Notes: generated from the letters alone by a model not told the origin. Numbered from the stretch's first letter, positions 13,086 to 22,115 are shown. The stretch: 27,286 bases of DNA from JBFMGD01 sp040751775 (GCA_040751775.1 JBFMGD010000038.1:1-27286); one strand, 5' to 3'. Program-made: numbers and translations.

Positions 13086-15680
13086 ATGGATTTAAACCGC
13101 TTTACCCAGAAATCAAGAGACGCCCTGGCGGCGGCGCAGCAGGCGGCCGCGGACCGGCACCACCAGGTGGTCGGCCCCCGGCATCTGCTGGCGGCGCTGC
13201 TGCGGCAAAAAGACGGGGTTACGCCGAAGGTGATCCAGCAGGCCGGCACCGACCCGGCTCTCTTTGAACGAGAACTGGAGCTGCTGCTCGACAAGATCCC
13301 TAAGGTATACGGGTATGAAGGCACCCTGCAGATGAGCACGTCGCTGGCCCGGGTGCTCAGCCGGGCGGAGCAGGAAGCGAAACAGTTGAAAGACGACTAT
13401 ATCAGCGTGGAGCACCTGCTGCTGGCCCTGCTCGAGGAGGGAGAGCCGGAGATTAAAAATCTTTTCAAACGCACCGGCTTAAACAAGGACGCGCTGTTGG
13501 GGTCGCTCCGGTCGGTGCGCGGCACGCAGCGCATCACCAGCGACAACCCGGAAGATACCTACGAAGCGCTGCTGCGCTACGGGCGCGATCTGACAGCCCT
13601 GGCCGGTGAAGGTAAGCTCGACCCGGTAATCGGCCGGGACGAGGAGATCCGGCGCGTAATCGAAATTCTCTCCCGCCGCACCAAGAATAACCCCGTTTTA
13701 ATCGGTGAACCCGGGGTCGGCAAAACGGCGATCGTGGAGGGGCTGGCCCGGCGGATCGTGGCGCGGGACGTTCCCGAGGGGCTGAAAGAGAAACAGGTGA
13801 TCACCCTGGACATGGGCGCGCTGGTGGCCGGCGCCAAGTACCGCGGCGAGTTCGAGGAGCGCCTCAAGGCGGTCTTAAAAGAGGTGCAGGAGTCGGCGGG
13901 CCGCGTAATCCTCTTCATCGACGAGCTGCATACCGTGGTCGGCGCCGGGGCGGCGGAAGGCGCGGTCGATGCCAGCAACCTGCTCAAACCGATGCTGGCG
14001 CGAGGCGAGTTGAGGGCGATCGGGGCCACCACTATCTCCGAATACCGCAAGCATATCGAAAAGGACGCGGCGCTGGAGCGGCGATTTCAACCGGTGCTGG
14101 TCAACCCGCCCTCGGTTGAAGATACCGTCTCGATCCTGCGCGGTTTAAAAGAGCGCTACGAGGTGCATCACGGCGTGCGCATCCAGGACGCGGCGCTGAT
14201 CGCGGCGGCGGTTCTCTCCGACCGCTATATCGCCGATCGTTTTTTGCCGGATAAAGCGATCGATCTAATGGACGAAGCTTCGGCCAGGCTGCGCACCCAG
14301 ATTGACAGCATGCCGGCCGCCCTGGACGAAATCAACCGTAAGGTAATGCAGCTGGAGATCGAAGAGGCCGCCTTGAAAAAAGAAAAAGACCCGGCCTCCC
14401 GGGAACGTCTCGCCAGGCTGCAGGGCGAGCTGGCCGACCTGCGCGGCGAGCTTTCGCTGATGCAGGGCCAGTGGGAGGCTGAGAAAGAGTCGATCGGGCG
14501 GCTGCGCGATTTAAAGCGCTCCATCGAAGAGCTGCGCATGGAGATCGAGAAGGCGGAGCGCGAGTATGACCTGAACCGGGCCGCCGAGTTAAAATACGGG
14601 CGGCTGACTGAACTGGAGCAGAAACTGAAAGCCGAAGAAGAACACCTCGCGGGCAAGCAAAAGCGCGATATGCTCTTGAACGAAGAGGTGACGGAAGAGG
14701 AGATCGCCAGCGTGGTCAGCCGCTGGACCGGCGTGCCGGTAAGCAGGCTGATCGAGGGCGAAAAAGATAAACTGGTCCGGCTGGAGGAGATCCTGCACCG
14801 GCGGGTGATCGGCCAGGACGAAGCGGTCACGGCCACGGCCAACGCCGTGGTCCGGGCGCGCAGCGGGATCAAGGACCCGAACCGCCCCGTGGGCAGCTTC
14901 ATCTTCCTGGGGCCGACCGGGGTGGGCAAGACAGAACTCTGCCGGGCTCTCGCCGAAAGCCTCTTCGATGACGAGCGCAGCATGATCCGCCTCGATATGT
15001 CCGAATACATGGAGAAGCATACCGTGGCGCGTCTGATCGGGGCGCCGCCGGGGTACGTCGGCTACGAGGAAGGCGGGCAGCTCACCGAAGCGATCCGGCG
15101 CAAGCCTTACAGCGTGCTCCTCTTTGACGAAATCGAAAAGGCGCACAGCGACGTTTTCAACGTGCTGCTGCAGATCTTAGACGACGGCCGGCTGACCGAC
15201 GGCAAAGGCCGGGTGGTCGACTTCAAAAACGCGATCGTGATCATGACCTCTAATATCGGCAGCCAAGAAATCCTCGGCTACCAGGAAAAAGGCGGCGACT
15301 ACGACCGCATGAAGGAGGGCGTGCTGGCGCTGCTGCAGCGCCACTTCCGCCCCGAGTTCTTGAACCGGGTGGACGAGATCATCGTCTTCCGTGCGCTCGA
15401 CCAGGAGCAGATCGGGAAGATCACGGCGCTGCTGCTGGAGCGGCTGGCGGCCAGGTTGAGCCGCACGGTCGGGCTGACTTTAAAATGGGATCAGGCCGCC
15501 GTCGCTTACCTGGCGGGAAAAGGCTACGATCCCTCCTTCGGGGCCAGGCCGCTGAAGCGGTTGATCCAAAACGAGGTGGAGACGCCGCTTTCCCACAAGA
15601 TCGTCAAGGGCGAAGCCAAGAGCGGCGATACGCTGGCGCTCTCCAAAGGTGCAGCGGGGCTGGAGTTTCGGGTGAATTGA
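13086..15680 (+). CDS. clpB: ATP-dependent disaggregase ClpB
   Basis: At 864 residues this is a full-length ClpB. It has an N-terminal Clp_N double repeat (1-145) and a first AAA+ ring with Walker A GEPGVGKT (207-214) and Walker B ILFIDELHTV. The coiled-coil middle domain (about 410-525, rich in E, K, R and L) sets ClpB apart from ClpA and ClpC. The second AAA+ ring has GPTGVGKT (about 608-615) and VLLFDEIEKAH. The C-terminal domain includes FGARPLKRLIQNEVE. No IGF/IGL ClpP-binding loop was noticed, as expected. With DnaK and the J-protein it dissolves protein aggregates in the cytoplasm. AGGTGAT lies before the ATG. It is last in the operon and convergent with the efflux genes after 41 bases. 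Confidence 0.97.
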   Translation: MDLNRFTQKSRDALAAAQQAAADRHHQVVGPRHLLAALLRQKDGVTPKVIQQAGTDPALFERELELLLDKIPKVYGYEGTLQMSTSLARVLSRAEQEAKQLKDDYISVEHLLLALLEEGEPEIKNLFKRTGLNKDALLGSLRSVRGTQRITSDNPEDTYEALLRYGRDLTALAGEGKLDPVIGRDEEIRRVIEILSRRTKNNPVLIGEPGVGKTAIVEGLARRIVARDVPEGLKEKQVITLDMGALVAGAKYRGEFEERLKAVLKEVQESAGRVILFIDELHTVVGAGAAEGAVDASNLLKPMLARGELRAIGATTISEYRKHIEKDAALERRFQPVLVNPPSVEDTVSILRGLKERYEVHHGVRIQDAALIAAAVLSDRYIADRFLPDKAIDLMDEASARLRTQIDSMPAALDEINRKVMQLEIEEAALKKEKDPASRERLARLQGELADLRGELSLMQGQWEAEKESIGRLRDLKRSIEELRMEIEKAEREYDLNRAAELKYGRLTELEQKLKAEEEHLAGKQKRDMLLNEEVTEEEIASVVSRWTGVPVSRLIEGEKDKLVRLEEILHRRVIGQDEAVTATANAVVRARSGIKDPNRPVGSFIFLGPTGVGKTELCRALAESLFDDERSMIRLDMSEYMEKHTVARLIGAPPGYVGYEEGGQLTEAIRRKPYSVLLFDEIEKAHSDVFNVLLQILDDGRLTDGKGRVVDFKNAIVIMTSNIGSQEILGYQEKGGDYDRMKEGVLALLQRHFRPEFLNRVDEIIVFRALDQEQIGKITALLLERLAARLSRTVGLTLKWDQAAVAYLAGKGYDPSFGARPLKRLIQNEVETPLSHKIVKGEAKSGDTLALSKGAAGLEFRVN

Positions 15681-15721
15681 GCAGGTCATCCGCCGCCACG
15701 GTCACAATTCTTGCGGATCGA

Positions 15722-17065
15722 TCAGTATCCTTTACCGGTATCACTTGAGGCGTAAAAGCCGCGGCGGGCGAGATCGAATTCGCGGTAGGCCAGGTGGTAG
15801 AGGTAGCGCGCCTCCAGCAGGGCGGCTTCTTTTTCGGCGAGCGCGAGCGGCGCCAGGGCGGCTTCCACCGGGGTGCCGTAGCCGGTCTCCAGCTGCGCTT
15901 CGAGGGCCTGTTTTTGACGCCGGCCCAGTGCAAGATCAGCCTCGGCCCGGATGATGGCGCGTTCTTTCTCGAGCATGGCGAAGTAGGTGCGGCGCACGGC
16001 GGCCGCGGTTTCCCCCTCCTCCTGGCGCAGCTGCAGCTCGGCCTGTTCCACGGCCAAATCAGCCGCTTCATAACGGAGGCTATCCTCGCCGTACTGCTCT
16101 TTGACGCGATCACGCTCTTCTTGCAGATCTGCCAAGCGCTCCCGGCGTTGTTGGACCAACCAGCCGCTGTTAAGAGCTTCCGCCAGCGCTTCGTCCAGGT
16201 CGGCGGCCTGGGGTGCAATCGGGGTAAAAGGGATTAAGGTCAGGGCCGTGCCCGGGGTAAGGCCGCAGGCCAGGCAGAGCTGATCGAGCAGATCGATCAG
16301 TTTCAGCTCCAGCTCCCCACCTAAAGCTTCCAGGCCGCGGCGCTTGGCGGCCGCTTCTTCCACCAGGAGCGGGGTGCTGTAGCCGGCTTTTTCTTTCTCC
16401 AACTCCGCGCTCCAGGCCTGGTTTGCCTGTTGCAGGGCTTTTTGCTGCAGGGGCTGCCGCTCCAGGACAATTAAATTTCCGGCAAAGAGCGATTCCACCA
16501 TGAAGGCAAGCATCTCTTCCTGCAGGCGGATTAAAGACTCTCCTTCCAGCAGGGCCTGTTCGGCCTGGTTGTAGCGGTTCTCCAGCTCAAGGATAGACTG
16601 GTCAACGGCCTCGATGGCCTGGTCAACCACCAGGATCGCCATCTCCACCTGCCCTAGTTCCCGGTATAAAGCGGCCAGTTCATCCTCAGGGGGGTCCTCC
16701 AGCTCTTCCAGCTCATCAATCTCCGCCTGAATCTGCTCGCGCCTTTCTTCCAGCTCGTCTTTCGTTTCCAGAAGTTCGCGCCGCCTGTTTTCCATCTCAT
16801 CGATCGACTGGTCCAGGATTTCCAGCGATAACTCCGCCTGCTCCAGGGCCACGCGTGAAAGCCGCAGCTCAACGTTATGATTATAGGCCAGTTCCTTGGC
16901 TTCTTCTACCGTTAACTCCCGGGCGGGCCCGTCTTCCGCGGCGCCGGGAAAAGCGCCTAGAAAGAAGGAAAGCAGCAGGCTAAAAGCGAGGGCGGCGCAC
17001 CAGTGCAGCGGCTTTACGGGAGGAAGGGCTAAACGGAGATTTTGCAGTGCGGCCAGGTCAGGCAT
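15722..17065 (-). CDS. TolC-like efflux protein with a long acidic coiled coil
   Basis: A 447-residue exported protein: a hydrophobic signal segment at about 19-42 ends in GAFPGAAED. The helical part resembles TolC repeats: LTVEEAKELAYNHNVELRLS near the start, and DEALAEALNSGWLVQQRRER plus YGTPVEAALAPLALAEKEAA in the second half. The usual beta-strand stretches after the first helix pair (of the type ARAGLLPSLSLS) are missing. Instead residues about 80-180 form a Glu-rich coiled coil with an internal repeat (LDQSIDEMENRR versus VDQSILELENRY). The ATG at 17063-17065 has AAAGGGGTGG upstream and overlaps the tetR stop by eight bases. In the efflux operon it should pair with the adaptor and RND pump. 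The fold and location are uncertain. Confidence 0.75.
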   Translation of the reverse strand: MPDLAALQNLRLALPPVKPLHWCAALAFSLLLSFFLGAFPGAAEDGPARELTVEEAKELAYNHNVELRLSRVALEQAELSLEILDQSIDEMENRRRELLETKDELEERREQIQAEIDELEELEDPPEDELAALYRELGQVEMAILVVDQAIEAVDQSILELENRYNQAEQALLEGESLIRLQEEMLAFMVESLFAGNLIVLERQPLQQKALQQANQAWSAELEKEKAGYSTPLLVEEAAAKRRGLEALGGELELKLIDLLDQLCLACGLTPGTALTLIPFTPIAPQAADLDEALAEALNSGWLVQQRRERLADLQEERDRVKEQYGEDSLRYEAADLAVEQAELQLRQEEGETAAAVRRTYFAMLEKERAIIRAEADLALGRRQKQALEAQLETGYGTPVEAALAPLALAEKEAALLEARYLYHLAYREFDLARRGFYASSDTGKGY

Positions 17066-17651
17066 TGGCGCCCACCCCTTTCCAGAAAAGGTCCAGTAAT
17101 TGATCGATATGTTCTTCCATAATCTCGATACCATCCAGGGCTTGCATGCCGCCCAGAACGGCAAAAACAAGGGCGTGGAAGCAGCGAGCAGCCAGCGCGG
17201 TGTCGATAGCGGGCCGCAGTTCGCCGTCCTTAATCCCCTGCGTGATTAAACCCTCCACAGCCTGTACCAGGCGCAGGCGCCGGTCCATAAACCATTGTTC
17301 CAGGCCCTTGATCCGCACCGGTCTTTCGTTATACAGAAAACGGGCCGTATTAGGGTTATCCCTTAAGAATTGAAACTGGACATACAGCAGGCTGCGCAGG
17401 TTTTCCCGGCATGAAGTAGAGGTTTTATAGAATTGATTAAAGAGTAAGATGTACGGCTCCACCGAATCGGTAACGCTTTCGATGAACAGTTCTTCTTTAC
17501 TGTTAAAGTATTCGTAAACTGTTCCTTTTCCCACCCCGGCGGCCGCGGCGATCTCTTCAATCTTAACCTGGGTAAAATCGCGATCCAGAAAAGAACGTGC
17601 CGCCGCCAGCAGGATTTGTTCCCGCTTGGCCTTATATACACCCTTCTTCAT
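17058..17651 (-). CDS. TetR-family transcriptional repressor of the efflux operon
   Basis: A 197-residue protein with a typical TetR DNA-binding domain at the N-terminus (KREQILLAAARSFLDRDFTQ, then AAAAGVGKGTVYEYFNSKEELF) and a helical ligand domain of AcrR/YerO character. It sits inside the efflux operon between the RND pump and the TolC-like gene, overlapping the latter. It is therefore made together with the pump and probably shuts it off when no drug is bound. A GTCGG-type inverted repeat at the operon front is a likely target. I took the ATG at 17651; the frame opens at GTG 17672, overlapping the RND stop, so a start up to seven codons longer is possible. Confidence 0.88.
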   Translation of the reverse strand: MKKGVYKAKREQILLAAARSFLDRDFTQVKIEEIAAAAGVGKGTVYEYFNSKEELFIESVTDSVEPYILLFNQFYKTSTSCRENLRSLLYVQFQFLRDNPNTARFLYNERPVRIKGLEQWFMDRRLRLVQAVEGLITQGIKDGELRPAIDTALAARCFHALVFAVLGGMQALDGIEIMEEHIDQLLDLFWKGVGANA

Positions 17652-17668
17652 TTTCCCGGACAACCGCC

Positions 17669-20600
17669 TCACCCTTTCAAGCTGTTTTTAAAGGTAACCG
17701 CGGCCTCGCCCCGCCGCTGTTTCAGGATTCCCTTCATTGTGTCACCAAACTGATCGGTGATTTTGTAAACCGCGGGGACCACGAACAGCGTAATCAGCGT
17801 TGAAAATGTCAGGCCGCCCACAACCACGGCCGCAAGCGGCGCCTGCACTTCAGCCCCGGGACCGAAGCCCAGGGCCAGGGGCAACGTTCCCAGCACCGTG
17901 GTGCCGGTCGTCATCAGGATCGGCCGCAAGCGAGTCGCGCCGGCTTCCAGAAGCGCCTCCTGCAGCGCGTAACCCTCTTCCCGGCGGAGATAGTTAATAT
18001 AGTCAACCAGGATAATGCCGTTGTTCACCACGATCCCTGCCAGCAGGATCACACCGATCAAGGCAACCACACTGAGCGTGTAACCGGAGATGTAGAGCGC
18101 CATGATCACACCGGTTAAAGCCTGGGGCAGGGAAAACATAATGATAAAGGGGTAAAGCAGAGACTCGAACTGAGCCGCCAGGATCATATAGACCAGGACT
18201 ACCGCGAAAAGTATGGCGAAAGCCAGGCTGCGAAATGAGCTCTCCATATCAGCCAGATCCCCCCCGTAATCAAGGGAATAACCAGGCGGCAGTTCCAGAT
18301 CAGCCAGGGCTTTTTTTACTTCGGCGCTGACATGCCTGAGATTGTGCCCCGCAGCCACCTGCGCGGTAACATAACCGACCCGGGATTGCCCCTCCCGGTT
18401 TATGCTGATCGGGCCAAGGTCGTAACCGACCGTAGCCACCTGCGACAGCGGCACCCGCGTACCCAGCGGGGTTACGATCACCAGCTGCTCCAGGGCGGCG
18501 CTGTCGCATCCCATCGCCGGATCGCCCCGCAGGTAGACATCCACTTCCCGGCCGCCCGCCTGCATGCGGGTGACCAGCTTGCCTTGCAGCGCCAGCTCCA
18601 CCAGGGTGCCCACCAGGGGGGTGCTAACCCCCAGGTTCGCCGCCCGCGCCCGGTCTAGCCGAATCTGCAGTTCGGGATTACCCTCATCAAAACTGGTCCG
18701 CACCTCCCGGGTACCGGCGAGAGGCTCCATGCGGGCTGCAGCCTCCCTGGCCAGTTTTTCAAGTACAACGAGCTGCTCCCCTTTCAAGACAATCTTGATG
18801 CCGCCTCCCAGGTAGTTGGATCCGGTTACATCCAAAGGAGAAACGGTGATAGTGGCGCCAGGCACTTCTTGCAACCTCAGCCGGATCTCCTCGGCGACCT
18901 GATCGATACTCCTGTTTCGCCCGCTCTTATCGAGAAGCAGTACGTTCAATGTGGCGCGGTTCGGGGTGCTGCCGGTAAAGCCGAGATCGGATGAACCGAC
19001 CGCGGCGCTGATGTGCCGTATCTCTGGCACTGCGTTGATCAACCCTTCCGCCAGGATCACAGCGCGTTCCGTCTCCCGCAGGCTCGTTCCCGCCGGCATA
19101 CCCACTTCAACCAGCAGCTCGGAGCTGTCGGGTTTGGGTATGAACTCCGCGCCGACCTGGCCGATCAGGGCCAGTGAGGCCAACAGCAGCACTACGACGG
19201 CGCCGGCCGGCCAGCCGGGCCGCCGCAAGACAAGCAGCAGGCCTCGCCGGTACAACACCGTCAACCGTTCCACGCCGCGGTTAAAAACCGCAAGGAGGCC
19301 GCGCTCCGCAGGCGGCCGCACCGGCAGGCGGGCCGAGAGGGAAGGGACCACGGTTATGGCCACAAAAAGTGAGGCTAAAAGCGAAAAGGTGACGGTGTAA
19401 GCCAGGGGAACGAAGATGATCTTGACAATCCCTTCGATGAAAAATACAGGTAAAAACACAATTACACTGGTCAGAGTGGCCGCGGTAATCGGGGCGATCA
19501 TCCGCCCCGCGCCGAGGATGGACGCCTCGCTTTTTTCGATCCCCTGGCTGCCGAGGCGATAGATGTTTTCCAAGATCACGATCGAGTTGTCCACCATCAT
19601 CCCTACGCCCAGGGCAAGACCGCCCAGGGTAATGATATTCAAAGTAAATTTTTGAAAATAGATCAACGTAAAGGTGGCCAGCATGGAGAGCGGGATGGCG
19701 CAGGAGATTACCGCGGTCGCCGACACGCTGCCCAGGAATAAAAAAACAAGCAGGGCAGCCAGGAGGCCGCCGATCAAGGCGATCTGCGCCAAATTCATGA
19801 TTGAATCCCTGATAAACAAGCTCTGATCCGAAGATACGGCAAAAACGACCTCACCGGCCAGTTCCTGTTCCAGTTTGTCCAGTTCGCGCTTTACCGCCTG
19901 AGCCACCTGCACCGTATTCGCATCGGTCCGTTTGCGGATGGAAAGGATGATGCTGGGCTCTCCATCGAGGCGGCTGAGCTGTTTATCGTTGTAGAGCTCT
20001 TCCCGGACAGCGGCCACTTGACCCAGGGTTACGGCGCCCGCCTGATTGTAACCGACGATAACTTCTTTAATCTCTGCGCTGCTCCTGAACTGTCCGATGG
20101 TCCGGACCTGGTAAAGCTGTGCGCCGTCGTCCAGTTCGCCGCCCAGGTAATTAAGATTCTCGAGGAAAAGCGCCCGGCTCAAGTTTTCCAGGCTGATATC
20201 GTAGGCGGCCAGGCGCGCGTAATCCACTTCAATCAGGATCCGGGGAGCGCTGCCGCCGATGACGGATACCACGGCTACACCGTCGATCCGTTCCAGGCGC
20301 GGTTTAACCACTTGCTGAGAAAACCGGGTCAGTTCATCAGCGGAAAGCGCCGCGCTTACTCCTACCTGCATAATCGGCAGCATGCTGGGATCCATCTGGA
20401 TCGTAATCGGATCCGAAGCGTCTTCAGGCAGCAGGTTGCGGATGTAATCAAGTTTTTCCCGCACTTCCGTTGCCGCCATATCCATATTCTTAGTCCAGTT
20501 GAAACTGGCCGTAACCATGGAACCGGCCGCGGTGGAACTGGATGTTAAACCCTGCAAATCGCTCATGGTCGAGAGCACTTCTTCGATCGGACGGGTGACC

Positions 20601-20785
20601 ATGGTTTCCACTTCCTGCGGGCTGGCGCCTTCATAACCGGTCAGCACCATTACCATGGGCAGCTGCATATCCGGCAGCAGGTTCATCGGCAGACGGGCCA
20701 TGGAAACCAGTCCCACGACAGCGATTACGCCAACCACCATTAAAACACCGATGAAGCGCCGCACAGCCAGCCTGCTTAAAAACAA
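17669..20785 (-). CDS. RND-family multidrug efflux transporter (HAE1/SwrC-like)
   Basis: The 1038-residue protein has full RND architecture. One N-terminal helix (FIGVLMVVGVIAVVGLV) is followed by a large extracytoplasmic pump domain, a block of helices at about 330-530, a second pump domain, and a final helix block after about 850. LPMNLLPDMQLPMVMV, GYEGASPQEVETMVTRPIEE and AAQFESLLYPFIIMFSLP are family signatures. The proton relay differs from AcrB: helix 4 reads VDNSIVILEN (Asp-Asn) and helix 10 reads VVNNGIILVDY (Asn in place of the lysine). It should expel lipophilic drugs or surfactants using the proton gradient. The start is TTG with AGGGGG about nine bases upstream, four bases past the adaptor stop. 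It is translated with the adaptor gene before it and tetR after it. Confidence 0.93.
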   Translation of the reverse strand: MFLSRLAVRRFIGVLMVVGVIAVVGLVSMARLPMNLLPDMQLPMVMVLTGYEGASPQEVETMVTRPIEEVLSTMSDLQGLTSSSTAAGSMVTASFNWTKNMDMAATEVREKLDYIRNLLPEDASDPITIQMDPSMLPIMQVGVSAALSADELTRFSQQVVKPRLERIDGVAVVSVIGGSAPRILIEVDYARLAAYDISLENLSRALFLENLNYLGGELDDGAQLYQVRTIGQFRSSAEIKEVIVGYNQAGAVTLGQVAAVREELYNDKQLSRLDGEPSIILSIRKRTDANTVQVAQAVKRELDKLEQELAGEVVFAVSSDQSLFIRDSIMNLAQIALIGGLLAALLVFLFLGSVSATAVISCAIPLSMLATFTLIYFQKFTLNIITLGGLALGVGMMVDNSIVILENIYRLGSQGIEKSEASILGAGRMIAPITAATLTSVIVFLPVFFIEGIVKIIFVPLAYTVTFSLLASLFVAITVVPSLSARLPVRPPAERGLLAVFNRGVERLTVLYRRGLLLVLRRPGWPAGAVVVLLLASLALIGQVGAEFIPKPDSSELLVEVGMPAGTSLRETERAVILAEGLINAVPEIRHISAAVGSSDLGFTGSTPNRATLNVLLLDKSGRNRSIDQVAEEIRLRLQEVPGATITVSPLDVTGSNYLGGGIKIVLKGEQLVVLEKLAREAAARMEPLAGTREVRTSFDEGNPELQIRLDRARAANLGVSTPLVGTLVELALQGKLVTRMQAGGREVDVYLRGDPAMGCDSAALEQLVIVTPLGTRVPLSQVATVGYDLGPISINREGQSRVGYVTAQVAAGHNLRHVSAEVKKALADLELPPGYSLDYGGDLADMESSFRSLAFAILFAVVLVYMILAAQFESLLYPFIIMFSLPQALTGVIMALYISGYTLSVVALIGVILLAGIVVNNGIILVDYINYLRREEGYALQEALLEAGATRLRPILMTTGTTVLGTLPLALGFGPGAEVQAPLAAVVVGGLTFSTLITLFVVPAVYKITDQFGDTMKGILKQRRGEAAVTFKNSLKG

Positions 20786-20788
20786 GCG

Positions 20789-21868
20789 CTATTCCCCCTC
20801 ACTAATCTCCACAGCGCTCCGGTCGGCCATTCCCGCCGGCACTCTGACCACGTAACGCTCACCCTGGTGCAAACCTGCTGTTATCTCCACTTTACCGTCC
20901 TGGCGCAGGCCTGTTTCCACAACCCGTTCGGCAACACGGTTGTTTGAAACAACAAACAGGCAGGCCCGGCCCTCTGACTCACGCAGGGCGCTGCCCGGCA
21001 CCATAATCGCGCGCCGGCTTTGGCCTTGCACCAGGACGCGGGCAAACATACCCGGTTTTAAATCACCGGCGGTATTTTCAACCTCTATCTGCACCGGAAA
21101 AGAACGTGAACCGGGCACGGCGACTTGACCGATCACGGAAACCTGGCCACCCCGGGGAATACCGCCGATTGCCGGTACCTCCACCTGCACAGCCATATCC
21201 GGCGCCAGGTGAACCAGCTGGGCCTCATCAACAGCCAGCTGAACCAAAACTTTGTCCAGGTTCATAACCAGCACAACCTGGCTGTTTCCGACCAGTTCCC
21301 CTTCTTTGGCCCAGATGTAGCCGACTATCCCGGCCAGAGGCGATTTCAAAAAGGTAACATCGTAGGCATAGCGGGCCAGGTCAAGCTGTGCTTCCCCCTG
21401 GGCCAGTTCGGCCCGCGCACCGCGCAGAACCTGCTCCGCAACCGCACCTTGCTCCACCAGGTATTCCAATTTCTCAATCTCTACCCGCCCGGCCTCTACT
21501 GCGATTTGAGCCTGTTTCAGCTGCAGTTCCTGCTGTGTGCTGTCCATGCGGATGAGAAGCTGACCTTTGAATACCGGATCGCCTTCAGCTACTTTAATTT
21601 CAATCACCCGGCCGGGCAGGGGAGGTACTACCACCACCTGCCGCAAGGGCGCCAGCTCGCCGGTCAGTTCCAGCTGTTTTCCCACTTCTTCCAGCACAGC
21701 TTCAGCAGCGGTTACTGCATAAACCCTTTCCTCTTCTCCCGGCCCGGCCGGATCTCCGCTTCGGCAGCCAACCGCAAACAGGGATAAGCAAATCAACAAG
21801 CTGCACGCCGCCGGCAAGGCGGGGCGAACGCTGTTTTTTTGGGCAAACGGACCATATGTAGACGACAA
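20789..21868 (-). CDS. RND efflux adaptor (membrane fusion protein), predicted lipoprotein
   Basis: A 359-residue HlyD/AcrA-type adaptor. A hydrophobic signal ends in LFAVGC with the lipid-anchored cysteine at about 35. The lipoyl half-motifs (VVVPPLPGRVIEIKVAEGDP and FLKSPLAGIVGYIWAKEGEL) flank a short helical hairpin (QLKQAQIAVEAGRVEIEKLE). Beta-barrel and membrane-proximal domains follow (KPGMFARVLVQGQSRRAIMV, GLHQGERYVVRV). It joins the RND pump to an outer partner, here probably the TolC-like protein. The start is a TTG at 21866-21868 with AGGGGGA about eight bases upstream. It is the first gene of the operon, after the operator and promoter at 21891-21947. Confidence 0.92.
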   Translation of the reverse strand: MSSTYGPFAQKNSVRPALPAACSLLICLSLFAVGCRSGDPAGPGEEERVYAVTAAEAVLEEVGKQLELTGELAPLRQVVVVPPLPGRVIEIKVAEGDPVFKGQLLIRMDSTQQELQLKQAQIAVEAGRVEIEKLEYLVEQGAVAEQVLRGARAELAQGEAQLDLARYAYDVTFLKSPLAGIVGYIWAKEGELVGNSQVVLVMNLDKVLVQLAVDEAQLVHLAPDMAVQVEVPAIGGIPRGGQVSVIGQVAVPGSRSFPVQIEVENTAGDLKPGMFARVLVQGQSRRAIMVPGSALRESEGRACLFVVSNNRVAERVVETGLRQDGKVEITAGLHQGERYVVRVPAGMADRSAVEISEGE

Positions 21869-21890
21869 TGCCGTATTCCCCCTTAACCGT

Positions 21891-21906
21891 CCGACTGGTC
21901 GGTCGG
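21891..21906. promoter_or_regulatory. TetR-type operator before the efflux operon
   Basis: CCGAC-TG-GTCGG is a perfect inverted repeat, with an extra overlapping GTCGG half-site to the right (CCGACTGGTCGGTCGG in all). It lies just downstream of the -10 element and 23 bases before the adaptor start codon. Paired GTCGG-like half-sites are common in TetR-family operators, and a TetR gene is in this operon, so autorepression is the likely use. Confidence 0.65.
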
Positions 21907-21918
21907 CATTATGCCTAA

Positions 21919-21947
21919 ATTATATTTCCGGCAAGTCAAATCGTCAA
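21919..21947 (-). promoter_or_regulatory. Sigma-A promoter of the efflux operon
   Basis: On the minus strand TTGACG (21942-21947), a 17-base spacer and TATAAT (21919-21924) form a near-consensus promoter. The predicted transcription start, near 21912, falls right in front of the inverted-repeat operator, so a bound repressor would block initiation or clearance. Confidence 0.75.
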
Positions 21948-22076
21948 TAAAAAATTTCCGGTTACTTAAAGGTATCCGCCGATAATCGCCTCTTCGGGCC
22001 TCTTCCCTGTTTAACCCCAGGGCCATCAATTTGAGCAACTGTCCGGTTCATTCCACGCGCTTTTGTTAATTGACGC

Positions 22077-22115
22077 AAAAAAGTAGAGTAATTTGGCGAT
22101 GCAAATTACTCTACT
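22077..22115 (-). terminator. Intrinsic terminator after codY
   Basis: A perfect 14-base stem (AGTAGAGTAATTTG against CAAATTACTCTACT) with a six-base loop is followed on the minus strand by a run of six T. It lies 25 bases after the codY stop and ends the trmFO-xerC-hslVU-codY row. It also insulates the efflux operon promoter that follows at 21919-21947. Confidence 0.9.

Noticed and set aside
14225..15010. Minus-strand open frame of 261 codons inside clpB
   Set aside because: It has a Ser/Arg-rich composition typical of an antisense frame, and clpB is intact on the plus strand.
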